Below are positions 24,608-33,919 of a DNA stretch of 64,000 nucleotides, piece after piece. The position numbers and the translations under genes were made by a program. This DNA is from an uncultured Marvinbryantia sp. GTDB taxonomy: Bacteria > Bacillota > Clostridia > Lachnospirales > Lachnospiraceae. Position 1 is the stretch's first letter. The number at the start of each line of letters is the position of its first letter. A model generated the notes under the pieces. That model was not told the origin of the DNA and did not search any database. It was given only the letters and a program-made list of their open reading frames with translations. The stretch is taken from positions 81,163 through 145,162 of the forward strand of contig NZ_CAJKOX010000006.1 in NCBI RefSeq assembly GCF_905201705.1. The letters are read 5' to 3'.

Positions 24608-24955
24608 TTACGGCCAGTATTTTTTGAGCGCTCCACGCGCCTGCATCACAAACCAGACCGTCACTGCCAGAAATACCGCCAGCATGATCAGATAAGTATT
24701 TCCGAAAACATGGAACATATCCTCTATAATCCCGATCGCGCCGCAGACAGTCACAACGCAGCCGTAGATCAGCACCTTCGGCGCCATCTCCGCCACATAT
24801 CCCGCCTTATCCTTGCAGCGCTTTACCGGAACGTCCTTCGGGAGAAGGATATTTTCTTTAATCTCCCCCTTGAATTTCAGCAGGTACCAGACGTACAGGA
24901 TATAGACGCCGCACGCGGCGATCACAAGATCCATCAGCGAAAACATAGAATTCAT
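24608..24955 (-). CDS. Small integral membrane protein, unknown function (115 aa)
   Basis: Three membrane helices: residues about 8 to 25 (LVIAACGVYILYVWYLL), 60 to 78 (VLIYGCVVTVCGAIGII) and 86 to 105 (TYLIMLAVFLAVTVWFVM). A basic loop with LPKDVPVKRCKDKAGYVAEM separates helices one and two. AAGGAGGAACCATTAC gives a strong start at ATG 24955. It follows thrC by 15 bp on the same strand and is probably its operon partner. I recognise no function. Confidence 0.7.
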   Translation of the reverse strand: MNSMFSLMDLVIAACGVYILYVWYLLKFKGEIKENILLPKDVPVKRCKDKAGYVAEMAPKVLIYGCVVTVCGAIGIIEDMFHVFGNTYLIMLAVFLAVTVWFVMQARGALKKYWP

Positions 24956-24970
24956 GTAATGGTTCCTCCT

Positions 24971-26458
24971 TTATATCGCAAGAAGCTTCTTAACGATTTC
25001 CTTCATGCCATCCTTTTCCACAACTGTATCGTGAAGCACCGGCGCGGTGCGGATCTCCTCGATCGCACGCGGCACCGCCACCCCGGAAATGCGGGAAAGC
25101 TCGTCCACCAGCTCAAAATCCGACATCGCATCATACTTTTTATCAATCGCGTTCATGACGCTTCTGGTAAATTTATACGGACTTGCCGTGGATGCGATCA
25201 CCGTCACACAGTCGTCCTTCTGCTCTTTGCGATATTTGCGGTACACGCAGGAGGCAACCGCCGTGTGCGTGTCAATCACATAGCCCGTCTTTTCGTAAAG
25301 ACCGCGGATCTCCTCCGCCACCTCTTCCTCGGAGGCATAGCCGCCGGCAAAATCTGCCAGGCGCGCGCGCATTTCCTCCGTGATCCCGTATCTGCCCTCA
25401 GATGCAAGCGACTGCATCATCGTACGGTCTGCGACTGCGTCCTCCCCGGCGATCTTATAGATCAGACGCTCCAGATTACTGGAGATCAGAATATCCATCG
25501 AGGGCGAGCTTGTCAGAATAAACGGACGGTTGCGGTTGTACTCGCCGGTTGCAAAGAAATCGTACAGCACCTTATTGTCATTCGAAGCGCAGATCAGCTT
25601 CCCGATCGGAAGGCCCATCTGCTTTGCGTAATATGCCGCAAGGATATTGCCGAAGTTTCCGGTCGGAACGACCACGTTCATCGTTTCGCCGTCTTTCAGC
25701 GCACCCTTTGCGCACAGCTGCGCATAGGCATAGACATAATAAACCACCTGCGGCACCAAACGCCCGATATTGATGGAATTTGCCGAAGAAAACTGAAAGC
25801 CCGCACGGTTCATCTCCTCAGCCAGCTCCTTATCGCCGAACATTTTCTTCACGCCGCTCTGGGCGTCGTCGAAGTTTCCGCGGATGCCGACAACATATGT
25901 ATTCTTTCCCTTCTGCGTAACCATCTGCTTTTCCTGAATCGGGCTGACGCCGTCCTTCGGATAAAAGACAATGATGCGGGTACCCGGCACGTCCGCGAAG
26001 CCTGCCAGCGCCGCCTTTCCGGTATCGCCGGAGGTCGCCGTAAGGATAACGATCTCGTTCTCCACCTTATTCTTCTTTGCCGAAGTCGTCAGAAGGTGCG
26101 GCAGAATAGAGAGCGCCATATCCTTAAACGCGATCGTCGCGCCATGAAAAAGCTCCAGATACCATGCGCCGTCCGCCTCCTTCAGAGCCGCGATCCCGCG
26201 CGTGTCAAACTTTTCGTCATATGCCCGGCTGATGCAGTTTTTCAGCTCTTCCTCTGTGAAATCCGTCAGAAACAGCTTCATAACCTCGTAAGCCGTCTCC
26301 TGATAGCTCATATTCCTCAGCGCCTCGAGCGAAACGTCCAGCGCCGGGATCTGCTCCGGCACATACAGACCGCCGTCTTCTGCAAGCCCCTTTAAGATTG
26401 CCTGTGACGCCGTGACAGCCTCCGCCTGCCCTCTCGTGCTTTTATACATGACGTTCAT
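24971..26458 (-). CDS. thrC: Threonine synthase
   Basis: PLP enzyme that turns O-phosphohomoserine into threonine. The 495 residues begin with the family N-terminal domain (YKSTRGQAEAVTASQAILKGLAEDGGLYVPE). The PLP lysine is in HGATIAFKDMALSILP, and TSGDTGKAALAGF binds phosphate. GGAGGAATTTATCA precedes ATG 26458, and the start overlaps the end of the fructokinase gene by 17 bp. Homoserine dehydrogenase is at the far left of the window, so the two are not linked here. Confidence 0.96.
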   Translation of the reverse strand: MNVMYKSTRGQAEAVTASQAILKGLAEDGGLYVPEQIPALDVSLEALRNMSYQETAYEVMKLFLTDFTEEELKNCISRAYDEKFDTRGIAALKEADGAWYLELFHGATIAFKDMALSILPHLLTTSAKKNKVENEIVILTATSGDTGKAALAGFADVPGTRIIVFYPKDGVSPIQEKQMVTQKGKNTYVVGIRGNFDDAQSGVKKMFGDKELAEEMNRAGFQFSSANSINIGRLVPQVVYYVYAYAQLCAKGALKDGETMNVVVPTGNFGNILAAYYAKQMGLPIGKLICASNDNKVLYDFFATGEYNRNRPFILTSSPSMDILISSNLERLIYKIAGEDAVADRTMMQSLASEGRYGITEEMRARLADFAGGYASEEEVAEEIRGLYEKTGYVIDTHTAVASCVYRKYRKEQKDDCVTVIASTASPYKFTRSVMNAIDKKYDAMSDFELVDELSRISGVAVPRAIEEIRTAPVLHDTVVEKDGMKEIVKKLLAI

Positions 26459-27413
26459 TGATAAATTCCTCCACTTCCTGTTTTTCCGGCATCACGCTGA
26501 GCGCACCCTTTCTGGTCGTGATCAGGGACGCCGCCGCGTTTGCAAAGGTCAGCATTTCTTTCAGATTTTCATCCGTCAGATCCTCAATGCCATGCTCCAG
26601 CACATAGTTGATTGCGCTTGCGCAGAATGTATCGCCCGCCCCGGTCGTCTCGATCGTCTTCTCCTGCAGGAACGGCGCGCATTTTACCGCGTGATCCTTA
26701 TAGTAAGCCAGACTGCCCTCCTTGCCGAGCGTCACCATGATAAGCGGAATATTATATTTCTCCTTCAGTAGCTTTGCAGCCTGCTCATAGTCGCTGCAGC
26801 CGGTCATAAACTCAATCTCATTATCCGAGATCTTCAGCATGTCACAGTGGTGCATCCCGTAGTCGATCTCCACTCTCGCATCCTCCAGGGAATTCCAGAG
26901 CGGCGGGCGCAGATTCGGGTCGAAGCTGATCAGAAGATGATTTTTCTCCGCCACGGAAATCGCATGGCGCGTTGCCTCGCGCACACCCTCATGGGTAGAA
27001 GAAAGCGTACCAAAATGGAACAGTCGGGAATCCACGATCAGCTCATCCATCACCTCGTCCTTGCGCAGCATCATATCCGCGCCCGGATTGCGGTAGAAGG
27101 AGAAATCGCGGTCTCCATCCTCAAAGGTATGTACAAATGCCAGCGTGGTGTGTACCTCAGTGTCCATCACAAGGTTTGTCGTATCGATGCCTGCCGCCTC
27201 CACAGCATTTTTGAGCTGGTATCCAAACTGGTCCTTGCCCACTTTTCCGATAAAAGCAGTCTTTTTGCCAAGCTTCGTCAGCATCGCAAGCACGTTGCAG
27301 GGCGCTCCGCCCGGATTTGCCTCGAACAGCGGATTTCCCTGTTCGCTCTTTCCGTGTTCAATAAAATCTATCAGCATTTCTCCAAGCGTTATCACATCGT
27401 ATTTCTTATTCAT
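26442..27413 (-). CDS. PfkB-family sugar kinase, probable fructokinase
   Basis: Phosphorylates fructose or a similar sugar with ATP. The 323 residues have both family signatures: N-terminal GGAPCNVLAMLTKLGKKTAFIGKVG and C-terminal ETTGAGDTFCASAINY with the catalytic Asp. SFDPNLRPPLW is also typical of ScrK-type fructokinases. I chose ATG 27413 with AAGGAGCGAAGAAA upstream over 27446. No sucrose or fructan genes are adjacent, so substrate is inference; co-transcription with thrC is odd. Confidence 0.87.
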   Translation of the reverse strand: MNKKYDVITLGEMLIDFIEHGKSEQGNPLFEANPGGAPCNVLAMLTKLGKKTAFIGKVGKDQFGYQLKNAVEAAGIDTTNLVMDTEVHTTLAFVHTFEDGDRDFSFYRNPGADMMLRKDEVMDELIVDSRLFHFGTLSSTHEGVREATRHAISVAEKNHLLISFDPNLRPPLWNSLEDARVEIDYGMHHCDMLKISDNEIEFMTGCSDYEQAAKLLKEKYNIPLIMVTLGKEGSLAYYKDHAVKCAPFLQEKTIETTGAGDTFCASAINYVLEHGIEDLTDENLKEMLTFANAAASLITTRKGALSVMPEKQEVEEFINERHV

Positions 27414-27494
27414 TTTCTTCGCTCCTTTATGATTGAAATAGTCCATGCGTTCAGTGTACCATATTTCCCGGAAAAATCAACTTAAAAAAATGAA

Positions 27495-27521
27495 GGAAAG
27501 CTGGACTTTCGTCAGCTTTCC
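27495..27521 (-). terminator. Terminator of the SleB-like gene
   Basis: GGAAAGCTG and CAGCTTTCC form a 9-bp stem with a 9-nt loop, followed on the minus strand by a run of T after TTCA. Confidence 0.75.
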
Positions 27522-27539
27522 TCCACGCGTACCCTGTTT

Positions 27540-28409
27540 CTAGGATACTCTTGCTTCTTTTGATAATGTATAATATTCATGTCCGCCATGCTGAAACAGC
27601 GGAATCAACGTCTCGTCAAACCATCCTACGCTGGTTTCATCCGAAGCCACGCGCGCCATGAAGTACAGTGCGCCCTGCGAAGAATCCTCACCGGCAAGTA
27701 CCCGGTCCACCGCCTCGATCGTCTCCTCCGTGATCTCCACTGAATCGATCCTGCCGTCGATGGTCGGCTGGAACTGCGCGCTGCCGCCGATCTGCTGATA
27801 CACCACCTCTTCGATCGTATCCGGAAAACGCTCGTCCGCAACGCGGTTCAGGATCACATTTGCGATCAGCATCTTACCCTTGAGATCCTCCCCCGTCGCT
27901 TCCGCTTCCACTATGCGAAGCAATGTGTAATATTCGCTTTCCGGCATCTGGCTGTCCCGCACAAGCTGCGTCGCACAGGCCACCACATTCTGCGAGGATT
28001 TTGCGCCTTCGCCCAGCACCTGTTGGATCGCCTTCTGTCGGCTTGTCTTTGCCGCGCCGACCAGAATCTCTTCATTGGCGCCTGCCATATCAATTTCTTC
28101 TGCTGCTTTATAATATTCTTCCATGGTGACCGCACCATGTACTACTCCCTTTAATCCCGCCTGCAGCTCCTCCGTCTGCGCTGTCTCTGCAGCCAGCACT
28201 TCTCCCATGCCAACATTTGACGCCACCCGGCGGCTTTCTCCCTGTCTGATCAGATTTCTGCTTCCCCCGCTTACCCCTATTGCGAACAGAAACGCGATCA
28301 GCAGCATACCTGCAGTGATTATAGCAGCAGAATGTCTTCGATACATTCGTTTTCCGAAACGTCTTGCTCTCTTATACATCATCTCCAGAAGCGCTTTTGA
28401 CACTTCCAT
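27540..28409 (-). CDS. SleB/CwlJ-type cell wall hydrolase
   Basis: A 289-residue protein with a membrane anchor or signal (AAIITAGMLLIAFLFAIGV, about residues 28 to 46), an alpha-helical middle and a C-terminal hydrolase-2 domain. The catalytic Glu is expected in LLRIVEAEATGEDLKGKMLIANVILNRV; later blocks QFQPTIDGRI and ALYFMARV fit the family. Such enzymes degrade spore cortex or, when vegetative, general peptidoglycan; a distinct cortex-binding domain is absent, so role is open. ATG 28409 has AAGGAAAAGCAGTAT upstream. Confidence 0.85.
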   Translation of the reverse strand: MEVSKALLEMMYKRARRFGKRMYRRHSAAIITAGMLLIAFLFAIGVSGGSRNLIRQGESRRVASNVGMGEVLAAETAQTEELQAGLKGVVHGAVTMEEYYKAAEEIDMAGANEEILVGAAKTSRQKAIQQVLGEGAKSSQNVVACATQLVRDSQMPESEYYTLLRIVEAEATGEDLKGKMLIANVILNRVADERFPDTIEEVVYQQIGGSAQFQPTIDGRIDSVEITEETIEAVDRVLAGEDSSQGALYFMARVASDETSVGWFDETLIPLFQHGGHEYYTLSKEARVS

Positions 28410-28543
28410 ATACTGCTTTTCCTTTCTTGCTCCTTTTATACTCCCATGCATTGCCATTATATGTAAATTTTATTACATTGTCAAGCAATATTTTACATTT
28501 TTGTAACATTTATTTCGATTTTTTGCAATATTTTTCGACAAAA

Positions 28544-28580
28544 AAATACGAAACCCGCCGTTTTGACAGGTTTCGTATTT
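28544..28580 (-). terminator. leuA terminator
   Basis: AAATACGAAACC and GGTTTCGTATTT form a 12-bp stem, followed on the minus strand by a run of T. Confidence 0.85.
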
Positions 28581-28598
28581 TAATATTTTCGAAATATT

Positions 28599-30266
28599 TT
28601 ACTGAATTCCAGCCGTCATATTGTTGATCGCCGTGAACAGTGCATTGATAGAAGCGCGAATAATATCCTGATCCAGACCGGCGCCCCAGTGCAGTTTTCC
28701 ATCCTTATCTTTAATGCCCACGTACGCGATCGCACGGGAGCTGGAGCTTGCCTCCAGCGCATGCTCCTGATAAACTACCAGATCATACTGCAGGCGGAAC
28801 TGCTTCTTCAGCGCGTTGCTCACCGCGTTCAGACGACCGTTTCCGGAAGCGACAGCCACCTTTGTTTCGCCCTGATAGTTTACCGTCACCTCGGCAATAA
28901 TGCCGTTGTGCTGTTTGAAATGTACCTCTGCGATACTAAACGGCGTTGTAATGTCCTCGTATCTTGTCTTGAACAGCTCGAAAATCTCATCCGGCAGAAG
29001 CTCTTTATGCTGCTCGTCGGAAACCGCCTTTGTCGCGTAGCCCATCGCCTCGCGCATCTTTGGCGGCAGGTTCAGACCATAATACTGCTCCAGGATATAG
29101 CCTACGCCGCCCTTTCCGGACTGGCTGTTGATGCGGATAACGTCCGCCTCGTAATGTCTGCCGATATCCGTAGGATCGATCGGAAGATACGGCACGGTCC
29201 AGTGCTCGCAGTTGTTTTCCTCGCGGTATTTCATGCCCTTTGCGATCGCGTCCTGATGGGAGCCGGAGAAGGCTGCAAACACCAGCGCGCCGCTGTACGG
29301 GCTTCTCATATCGATACTCATGCCGGTATACTTTTCATATTCCTCGCAGATCTCCGGCATATTAGTAAAGTCAAGCTCCGGATCAACGCCCTGGGAATAC
29401 ATGTTCATGGCAAGCGTAACAATATCTACATTTCCGGTGCGCTCTCCGTTGCCGAACAGCGTGCCTTCGATACGGTCCGCACCTGCCAGGATACCCATCT
29501 CAGCGTCGCTCACGCCGCTGCCGCGGTCGTTGTGCGGATGCAGGGAAAGAACGACATTCTCCCGGTATTTCATATTTTTACTCATGTATTCGATCTGGCT
29601 CGCGTAAACATGCGGCATGGAATGCTGCACCGTGCTGGGCAGATTAATGATCACCTTATTATCTGCTGTCGGCTGCCATACGTCCAGAACCGCATTGCAG
29701 ACCTCAAGCGCATACTCCATCTCCGTGCCGGTAAAGCTCTCCGGGCTGTACTCAAAGGAAAAGTTTCCTTCCGTCTCATCGGCAAGCTTTTTCAGAAGCG
29801 CCGCTCCGTCTACCGCAATCTGCAGGATCTCTTCCTTTGATTTGTGGAATACCTGCTCGCGCTGCGCAAGGGACGTAGAGTTATAAACATGAACAACCGC
29901 TTTTTTTGCGCCTTTCAGCGCCTCAAAGGTCTTTTTGATAATATGCTCGCGCGCCTGTGTCAGCACCTGGATCGTCACATCGTCCGGGATCAGATCCTGC
30001 TCGATCAGTGCGCGCAGGAACTGATACTCCGTCTCCGACGCTGCCGGAAAGCCTACCTCAATCTCTTTAAAGCCTACCTTCACCAGAAGCTTGAAAAAGC
30101 TAATCTTCTGCTGAAGCGTCATCGGAACGATCAGCGCCTGATTGCCGTCGCGAAGATCGACGCTGCACCAGATCGGCGCTTTCTCCACGTGATCCTTTTT
30201 CGCCCAGTCCATGCACTCTGTGGGAGGCATAAAATACTGCCGTTTGTACTTCTTAAACTGCTCCAT
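28599..30266 (-). CDS. leuA: 2-isopropylmalate synthase
   Basis: First step of leucine synthesis: condenses 2-ketoisovalerate with acetyl-CoA. The 555 residues belong to the longer LeuA type 2 branch. The catalytic N-terminal part has SVDLRDGNQAL (metal-binding Asp), VGFKEIEVGFPAASETE, LSLHPHNDRGSGVSDAEMG with the metal His pair, and NGERTGNVDIVTLAMN; the C-terminal part from about residue 440 is the leucine-sensing regulatory domain. AAGGAAAGAACATT precedes ATG. A T-box leader and tRNA-Pro lie upstream. Confidence 0.96.
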   Translation of the reverse strand: MEQFKKYKRQYFMPPTECMDWAKKDHVEKAPIWCSVDLRDGNQALIVPMTLQQKISFFKLLVKVGFKEIEVGFPAASETEYQFLRALIEQDLIPDDVTIQVLTQAREHIIKKTFEALKGAKKAVVHVYNSTSLAQREQVFHKSKEEILQIAVDGAALLKKLADETEGNFSFEYSPESFTGTEMEYALEVCNAVLDVWQPTADNKVIINLPSTVQHSMPHVYASQIEYMSKNMKYRENVVLSLHPHNDRGSGVSDAEMGILAGADRIEGTLFGNGERTGNVDIVTLAMNMYSQGVDPELDFTNMPEICEEYEKYTGMSIDMRSPYSGALVFAAFSGSHQDAIAKGMKYREENNCEHWTVPYLPIDPTDIGRHYEADVIRINSQSGKGGVGYILEQYYGLNLPPKMREAMGYATKAVSDEQHKELLPDEIFELFKTRYEDITTPFSIAEVHFKQHNGIIAEVTVNYQGETKVAVASGNGRLNAVSNALKKQFRLQYDLVVYQEHALEASSSSRAIAYVGIKDKDGKLHWGAGLDQDIIRASINALFTAINNMTAGIQ

Positions 30267-30289
30267 AATGTTCTTTCCTCCTGTTTTAC

Positions 30290-30660
30290 TTTAAGATTAA
30301 GATAATGAATAATACCTGCAAAGAAAAAAAGCTTCCATCTCCGGACACACTTTGATGTCACTAGAGACGAAAGACTAACATTTGTCCTGCGCGGTACCAC
30401 TCTATTTCATGAATTTCTTCACACACTCACCCGATACGGATCCCCTGAAGATCTTATATCGTTCCCGGATAACGGTCGGGATTTCCGTCTACGTCTACTC
30501 TCCTGCATATCTGCAGGATTTTGGGCAGCCGCTCCGAGGCGAGTTCCGGATATCTTCTCTGCTGCCTCGCATCACCCGACAGCTTTCTGGAATCAAATAT
30601 ATCCGTACTATTCCTCTTCATCGCTTTTTAACTTTGCAGTTGTAAGATAACATTGATACA
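30290..30660 (-). promoter_or_regulatory. T-box riboswitch of leuA
   Basis: The leader carries AGAGTGGTACCGC (complement of 30391-30403), the T-box element. A GGAACTCGCC segment (complement of about 30538-30547) is a candidate specifier loop with CTC for leucine. A weaker terminator-like helix with TTTTTTTC lies at about 30320-30375. Uncharged tRNA-Leu should raise leuA expression. I see no convincing promoter between this leader and the tRNA gene 20 bp upstream. Confidence 0.85.
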
Positions 30661-30670
30661 ATGCATCCAG

Positions 30671-30744
30671 TCGGAGTGACAAGATTTGAACTTGCGACCT
30701 CTCGGCCCCCAGCCGAGCGCGCTACCAAGCTACGCCACACTCCG
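30671..30744 (-). tRNA. tRNA-Pro (anticodon GGG)
   Basis: The minus-strand gene begins CGGAGTGTGGCGTAGCTTGG and ends CACTCCGA. The acceptor stem pairs CGGAGTG with CACTCCG. The anticodon arm is CTCGG-CTGGGGG-CCGAG, giving anticodon GGG. The T arm holds GGTCGCAAGTTCAAATCTTG. The CCA end is not encoded. Confidence 0.93.
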
Positions 30745-30781
30745 CAATCCAGTCCGTTTCTTCTCTGTCTGGACTTTTACA

Positions 30782-30810
30782 AGTATAACAGAAGCTGCCG
30801 CCTTTTTCAA
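30782..30810 (-). promoter_or_regulatory. Promoter of tRNA-Pro, perhaps also of leuA
   Basis: Minus strand TTGAAA (complement of 30805-30810) and TATACT (complement of 30782-30787), spacer 17 bp. It lies 38 bp before the tRNA. Confidence 0.7.
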
Positions 30811-31017
30811 GCCCTATTTTTGTAACAATCCGGCTAAACTGCCCTGTCACCTGCAAAAATCCATTTAAAATCGCTTCGCGATGGCATGTTACCTATTTTT
30901 CTCGTTTCGCAAAATGTTCACAATTTTACCATAGATTATTTTGTCATAATGTGTTAATATAAATGTAACAAATAAATCTCATACAGAGATTTCCTTTTGA
31001 AAGGGGGAGCACATAAT

Positions 31018-33273
31018 ATGAAAAAGAATTATCTCATGCCAGCCAAAGGCACTGCCTGGCTGATGTCGCTTGCGCTGGCTTTCTCCTGGGTTCCCGGCAC
31101 GCTTGTGTCCGCCGAGGACTTAGAGGGAGGATACGCAGCGGAGGCAGCGCCGACCGGAGACGACACGTCCGTGTTCGTGATCACCGGGTTTCCGGAGCTT
31201 GAAACAGATTCCGAGGGCCGATTTACAGACGGCAGCATCCAGGAAAAATATGGCAATCTCGCCGCAGAGCCGGGGATGTCCCTCGACGATCTTGGTCTGC
31301 CGGAGGATCTGAAGGTTACCGGCTATCTTGAATCCGAGGGTTCCGACACAGCTTCCGAAACCACACTCTCACAGATGGTATGGAAATTGAAATCCGACAC
31401 CGGTGAACTGTATACCGAAAACAGTCCGGAGGGCACATACACCTTCGTTCCGGACTTTGAGAAATACCTCGAAAGCGGCAGCATCTCCTACGATGAGATC
31501 AGACTGGCGGACGGCGTACGCACGCCTTCCATAAAAGTGACGGTCGCAGCGGCGCAGACAGATGCTCCGGCTACAGAATATACGGAGAATACGGAGACGG
31601 ATACTCCGGCTTCTGAATATACGGAGAATACGGAAGCGGATACTCCGGCTTCTGAATATATAGAAAACACGGAGACGGATACTCCGACCACAGAATATAC
31701 AGAAAACACGGAAACGGATGATCCGGCTTCCGAATATACAGAAAACACAGAAACGGATGATCCGGCTTCCGAATATACGGAAAACACGGAGACAGAGGCC
31801 CAATCACAGCCGGACTACATCAACAGCACAGACGATTCTCTTATTAACGCTGAAGGCGCCGTCGTGATCAACGGCGAAACAGAGCCGGTTTCCGAAACGA
31901 CAGAATCAGATTCCACTCCTGAAACGGAACCGGTTTCCGAAACGGCAGAATCAGATTCCAATAATGCATCATCCAATGACACGCTGCTGATCACTGAACC
32001 CTCAGACGATACTGTCGGCACACCGGATACAACCAATACATCCGAGACAACCGAAGCAACCGAAGCAACTGAGGCAACTGAGGCAACTGAGGCAACCGAG
32101 ACAAACCAGGCAGAAACTCCGGCTCCTGATTTAAGCATCACTTTCGCAGTTACGGACGGTACCAACTCCTACAGCGACGTAAACAATAATATTATTACGC
32201 TGAAGGAAAATCCTGCAGGGGATGAAAATAAAGCAGAACTCGTACTTCCATGCAGCTCTGTTATGAATCTGTCCGCCCTCTCGGTTTCCTTCGCAGATGC
32301 CCTCACCGGTGCTGTCCTGTCCTATGCGCCAACTGCTGCGCAGGATTTTACGACCGGTTCGAAAAACTATGAAATATACGCAGTCGATGCAGACGGCAAT
32401 GAGATCACTTATCCCTTTACTCTTGAAATAACCAGAGAGGATCACACCTGGGGAGCGGAAGCCACCTGCACAACCGCTCAGACCTGTACGGTCTGCGGCG
32501 AAGTAAACACTCCGGCGCTTGGGCACGACTTCAAGGAGGCAACATGTACCGCGCCGAAAACCTGCAAGCGCTGCGGCGCTATCGAGGGTGAAGCGCTTGG
32601 ACACGACTGGACGCCCGCTACCTGCACAACACCGAAAACCTGTGAGCGCTGCGGTGCGACTGAAGGAAAAGCACTCGGACACGACCTGCATGACAACTGG
32701 CAGGTAGTCACCGCTTCCACCGATACAACGCACGGCGAAGAGATTCGCTACTGCCAGCGCGACAACTGCGATTACTCCGAGACAAGACCGCTGAACATTA
32801 TCGGAGATCCTGTCAACAACAGTATTTCCGGTCTGACAGACGGATCCACCTACAATTTAAATACCGCCCTTACCTTTACGGCATACGGAGCAGGGATGGG
32901 AAATACAGACCCGATAGACGGCGACGTCCGCTACGTTCCTTCCTCCTGGATGGTGGAAAATACCCCCGGTACTTTCCGCGACAATTTCAGCGGTTCCTTC
33001 TCTATCACACAGTCGGGACGCTACACCTTAACGGTCACTTTCCAGAAGCAGGTCTATGACAATGGCTGGCAGATAACGGAGATTGCAGACAGTAAATCTA
33101 TTACGATCACTGTTGGAAACGTGATTTCCGCAGACACAACAAACAATGCAAACGCCATCAAGATCAATCCGCAAACCGGCGACAATACGCCGATCATTGC
33201 TTTGATCGCTGTACTCGTGGCGGCGCTTGCGGTAATCATAGTAGTTATCGTTTATAAAAAGAAACGCAAATAG
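31018..33273 (+). CDS. Repeat-rich cell-surface protein with NPQTG sorting signal
   Basis: A 751-residue exported protein. The signal peptide is about residues 1 to 32 (ending TLVSAEDL). An N-terminal globular part (to about 180) is unknown. Next come six 13-residue units of type PASEYTENTETDT (31564-31800) and a Thr/Glu/Ala stretch. Residues 380 to 470 look like a Cadherin- or Ig-like domain. Three cysteine units of type ATCTTPKTCERCGA plus ALGHD follow (about 480 to 560), then another beta domain. The C terminus is NPQTGDNTP, a hydrophobic helix and KKKRK, a sortase-type anchor. AAAGGGGGAGCACATAAT precedes ATG 31018. Function unknown; adhesion is a guess. Confidence 0.8.
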   Translation: MKKNYLMPAKGTAWLMSLALAFSWVPGTLVSAEDLEGGYAAEAAPTGDDTSVFVITGFPELETDSEGRFTDGSIQEKYGNLAAEPGMSLDDLGLPEDLKVTGYLESEGSDTASETTLSQMVWKLKSDTGELYTENSPEGTYTFVPDFEKYLESGSISYDEIRLADGVRTPSIKVTVAAAQTDAPATEYTENTETDTPASEYTENTEADTPASEYIENTETDTPTTEYTENTETDDPASEYTENTETDDPASEYTENTETEAQSQPDYINSTDDSLINAEGAVVINGETEPVSETTESDSTPETEPVSETAESDSNNASSNDTLLITEPSDDTVGTPDTTNTSETTEATEATEATEATEATETNQAETPAPDLSITFAVTDGTNSYSDVNNNIITLKENPAGDENKAELVLPCSSVMNLSALSVSFADALTGAVLSYAPTAAQDFTTGSKNYEIYAVDADGNEITYPFTLEITREDHTWGAEATCTTAQTCTVCGEVNTPALGHDFKEATCTAPKTCKRCGAIEGEALGHDWTPATCTTPKTCERCGATEGKALGHDLHDNWQVVTASTDTTHGEEIRYCQRDNCDYSETRPLNIIGDPVNNSISGLTDGSTYNLNTALTFTAYGAGMGNTDPIDGDVRYVPSSWMVENTPGTFRDNFSGSFSITQSGRYTLTVTFQKQVYDNGWQITEIADSKSITITVGNVISADTTNNANAIKINPQTGDNTPIIALIAVLVAALAVIIVVIVYKKKRK
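31564..31800 (+). repeat. Six tandem 39-bp coding repeats
   Basis: Each unit encodes 13 residues close to PASEYTENTETDT. Differences are mostly silent or Thr/Ala and Asp/Thr swaps. Confidence 0.85.
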
Positions 33274-33329
33274 AATCTGACGCAGTCTTGTTGTAAAGAG
33301 CATTTCAGACGTTTTACAAAAACGAAACG

Positions 33330-33362
33330 GACACCCGGAGTCCACACAGGATTCCGGGTGTC
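33330..33362 (+). terminator. Terminator of the surface-protein gene
   Basis: GACACCCGGA and TCCGGGTGTC form a 10-bp stem followed by TTTCTGC. Confidence 0.75.
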
Positions 33363-33418
33363 TTTCTGCAAAAATCACACATATACCGAAAATATAAAAG
33401 AAACGTCCGCATGCCTTC

Positions 33419-33904
33419 TTACTGGCGGTTGATGTAATTGACCAGCCCTTCCGCCTCGATAATCTTCTGCATAAATTCCGGGAACGCCTGTCCTTTAAAC
33501 TGCGTACCCTTTGTGCGGTTGTAGATGATGCCGCTGTCAAAATCCACCTCTACCTCATCTCCTGCCTCGATTCCTTTGGACGCCTCCGGACATTCGATGA
33601 TCGGCAGCCCGATGTTGATGGCATTGCGGTAGAAGATCCGCGCAAAGGTTTCCGCGATCACACAGCCCACGCCCGCCGCTTTGAGCGCGATCGGCGCATG
33701 CTCTCTGGAGGAACCGCAGCCGAAATTCTTCTCCGCCACAATAATATCACCCTTTTTTACCTTATGGATAAATTCCCTGTCAATGTCCTCCATGCAGTGC
33801 GTCGCCAGCTCCGCCGGATCAGAGGAATTCAGATATCTTGCCGGGATGATAACATCCGTATCTACATTATCGCCATATTTAAATACTGTTCCATATGCTT
33901 TCAT
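33419..33904 (-). CDS. leuD: 3-isopropylmalate dehydratase small subunit
   Basis: Small subunit of the LeuCD isomerase that converts 2- to 3-isopropylmalate. The 161 residues have the swivel-domain motifs DNVDTDVIIPARYL (N terminus) and FGCGSSREHAPIALKAAG. Length matches the archaeal/clostridial short form. AAGGAGGACAAAACGCA precedes ATG 33904, 15 bp after leuC, so the two are co-transcribed. Confidence 0.96.
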   Translation of the reverse strand: MKAYGTVFKYGDNVDTDVIIPARYLNSSDPAELATHCMEDIDREFIHKVKKGDIIVAEKNFGCGSSREHAPIALKAAGVGCVIAETFARIFYRNAINIGLPIIECPEASKGIEAGDEVEVDFDSGIIYNRTKGTQFKGQAFPEFMQKIIEAEGLVNYINRQ

Positions 33905-33919
33905 TGCGTTTTGTCCTCC

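Noticed and set aside
24518..26395. Long open frame (625 codons) on the plus strand opposite thrC
   Set aside because: Overlaps a certain thrC on the other strand, and its protein is rich in Arg and His without domains.
31564..31800. Regular repeats that could be mistaken for a CRISPR array
   Set aside because: Units abut with no spacers and keep a coding frame; the same holds for 6064-6207 and 41858-41998.
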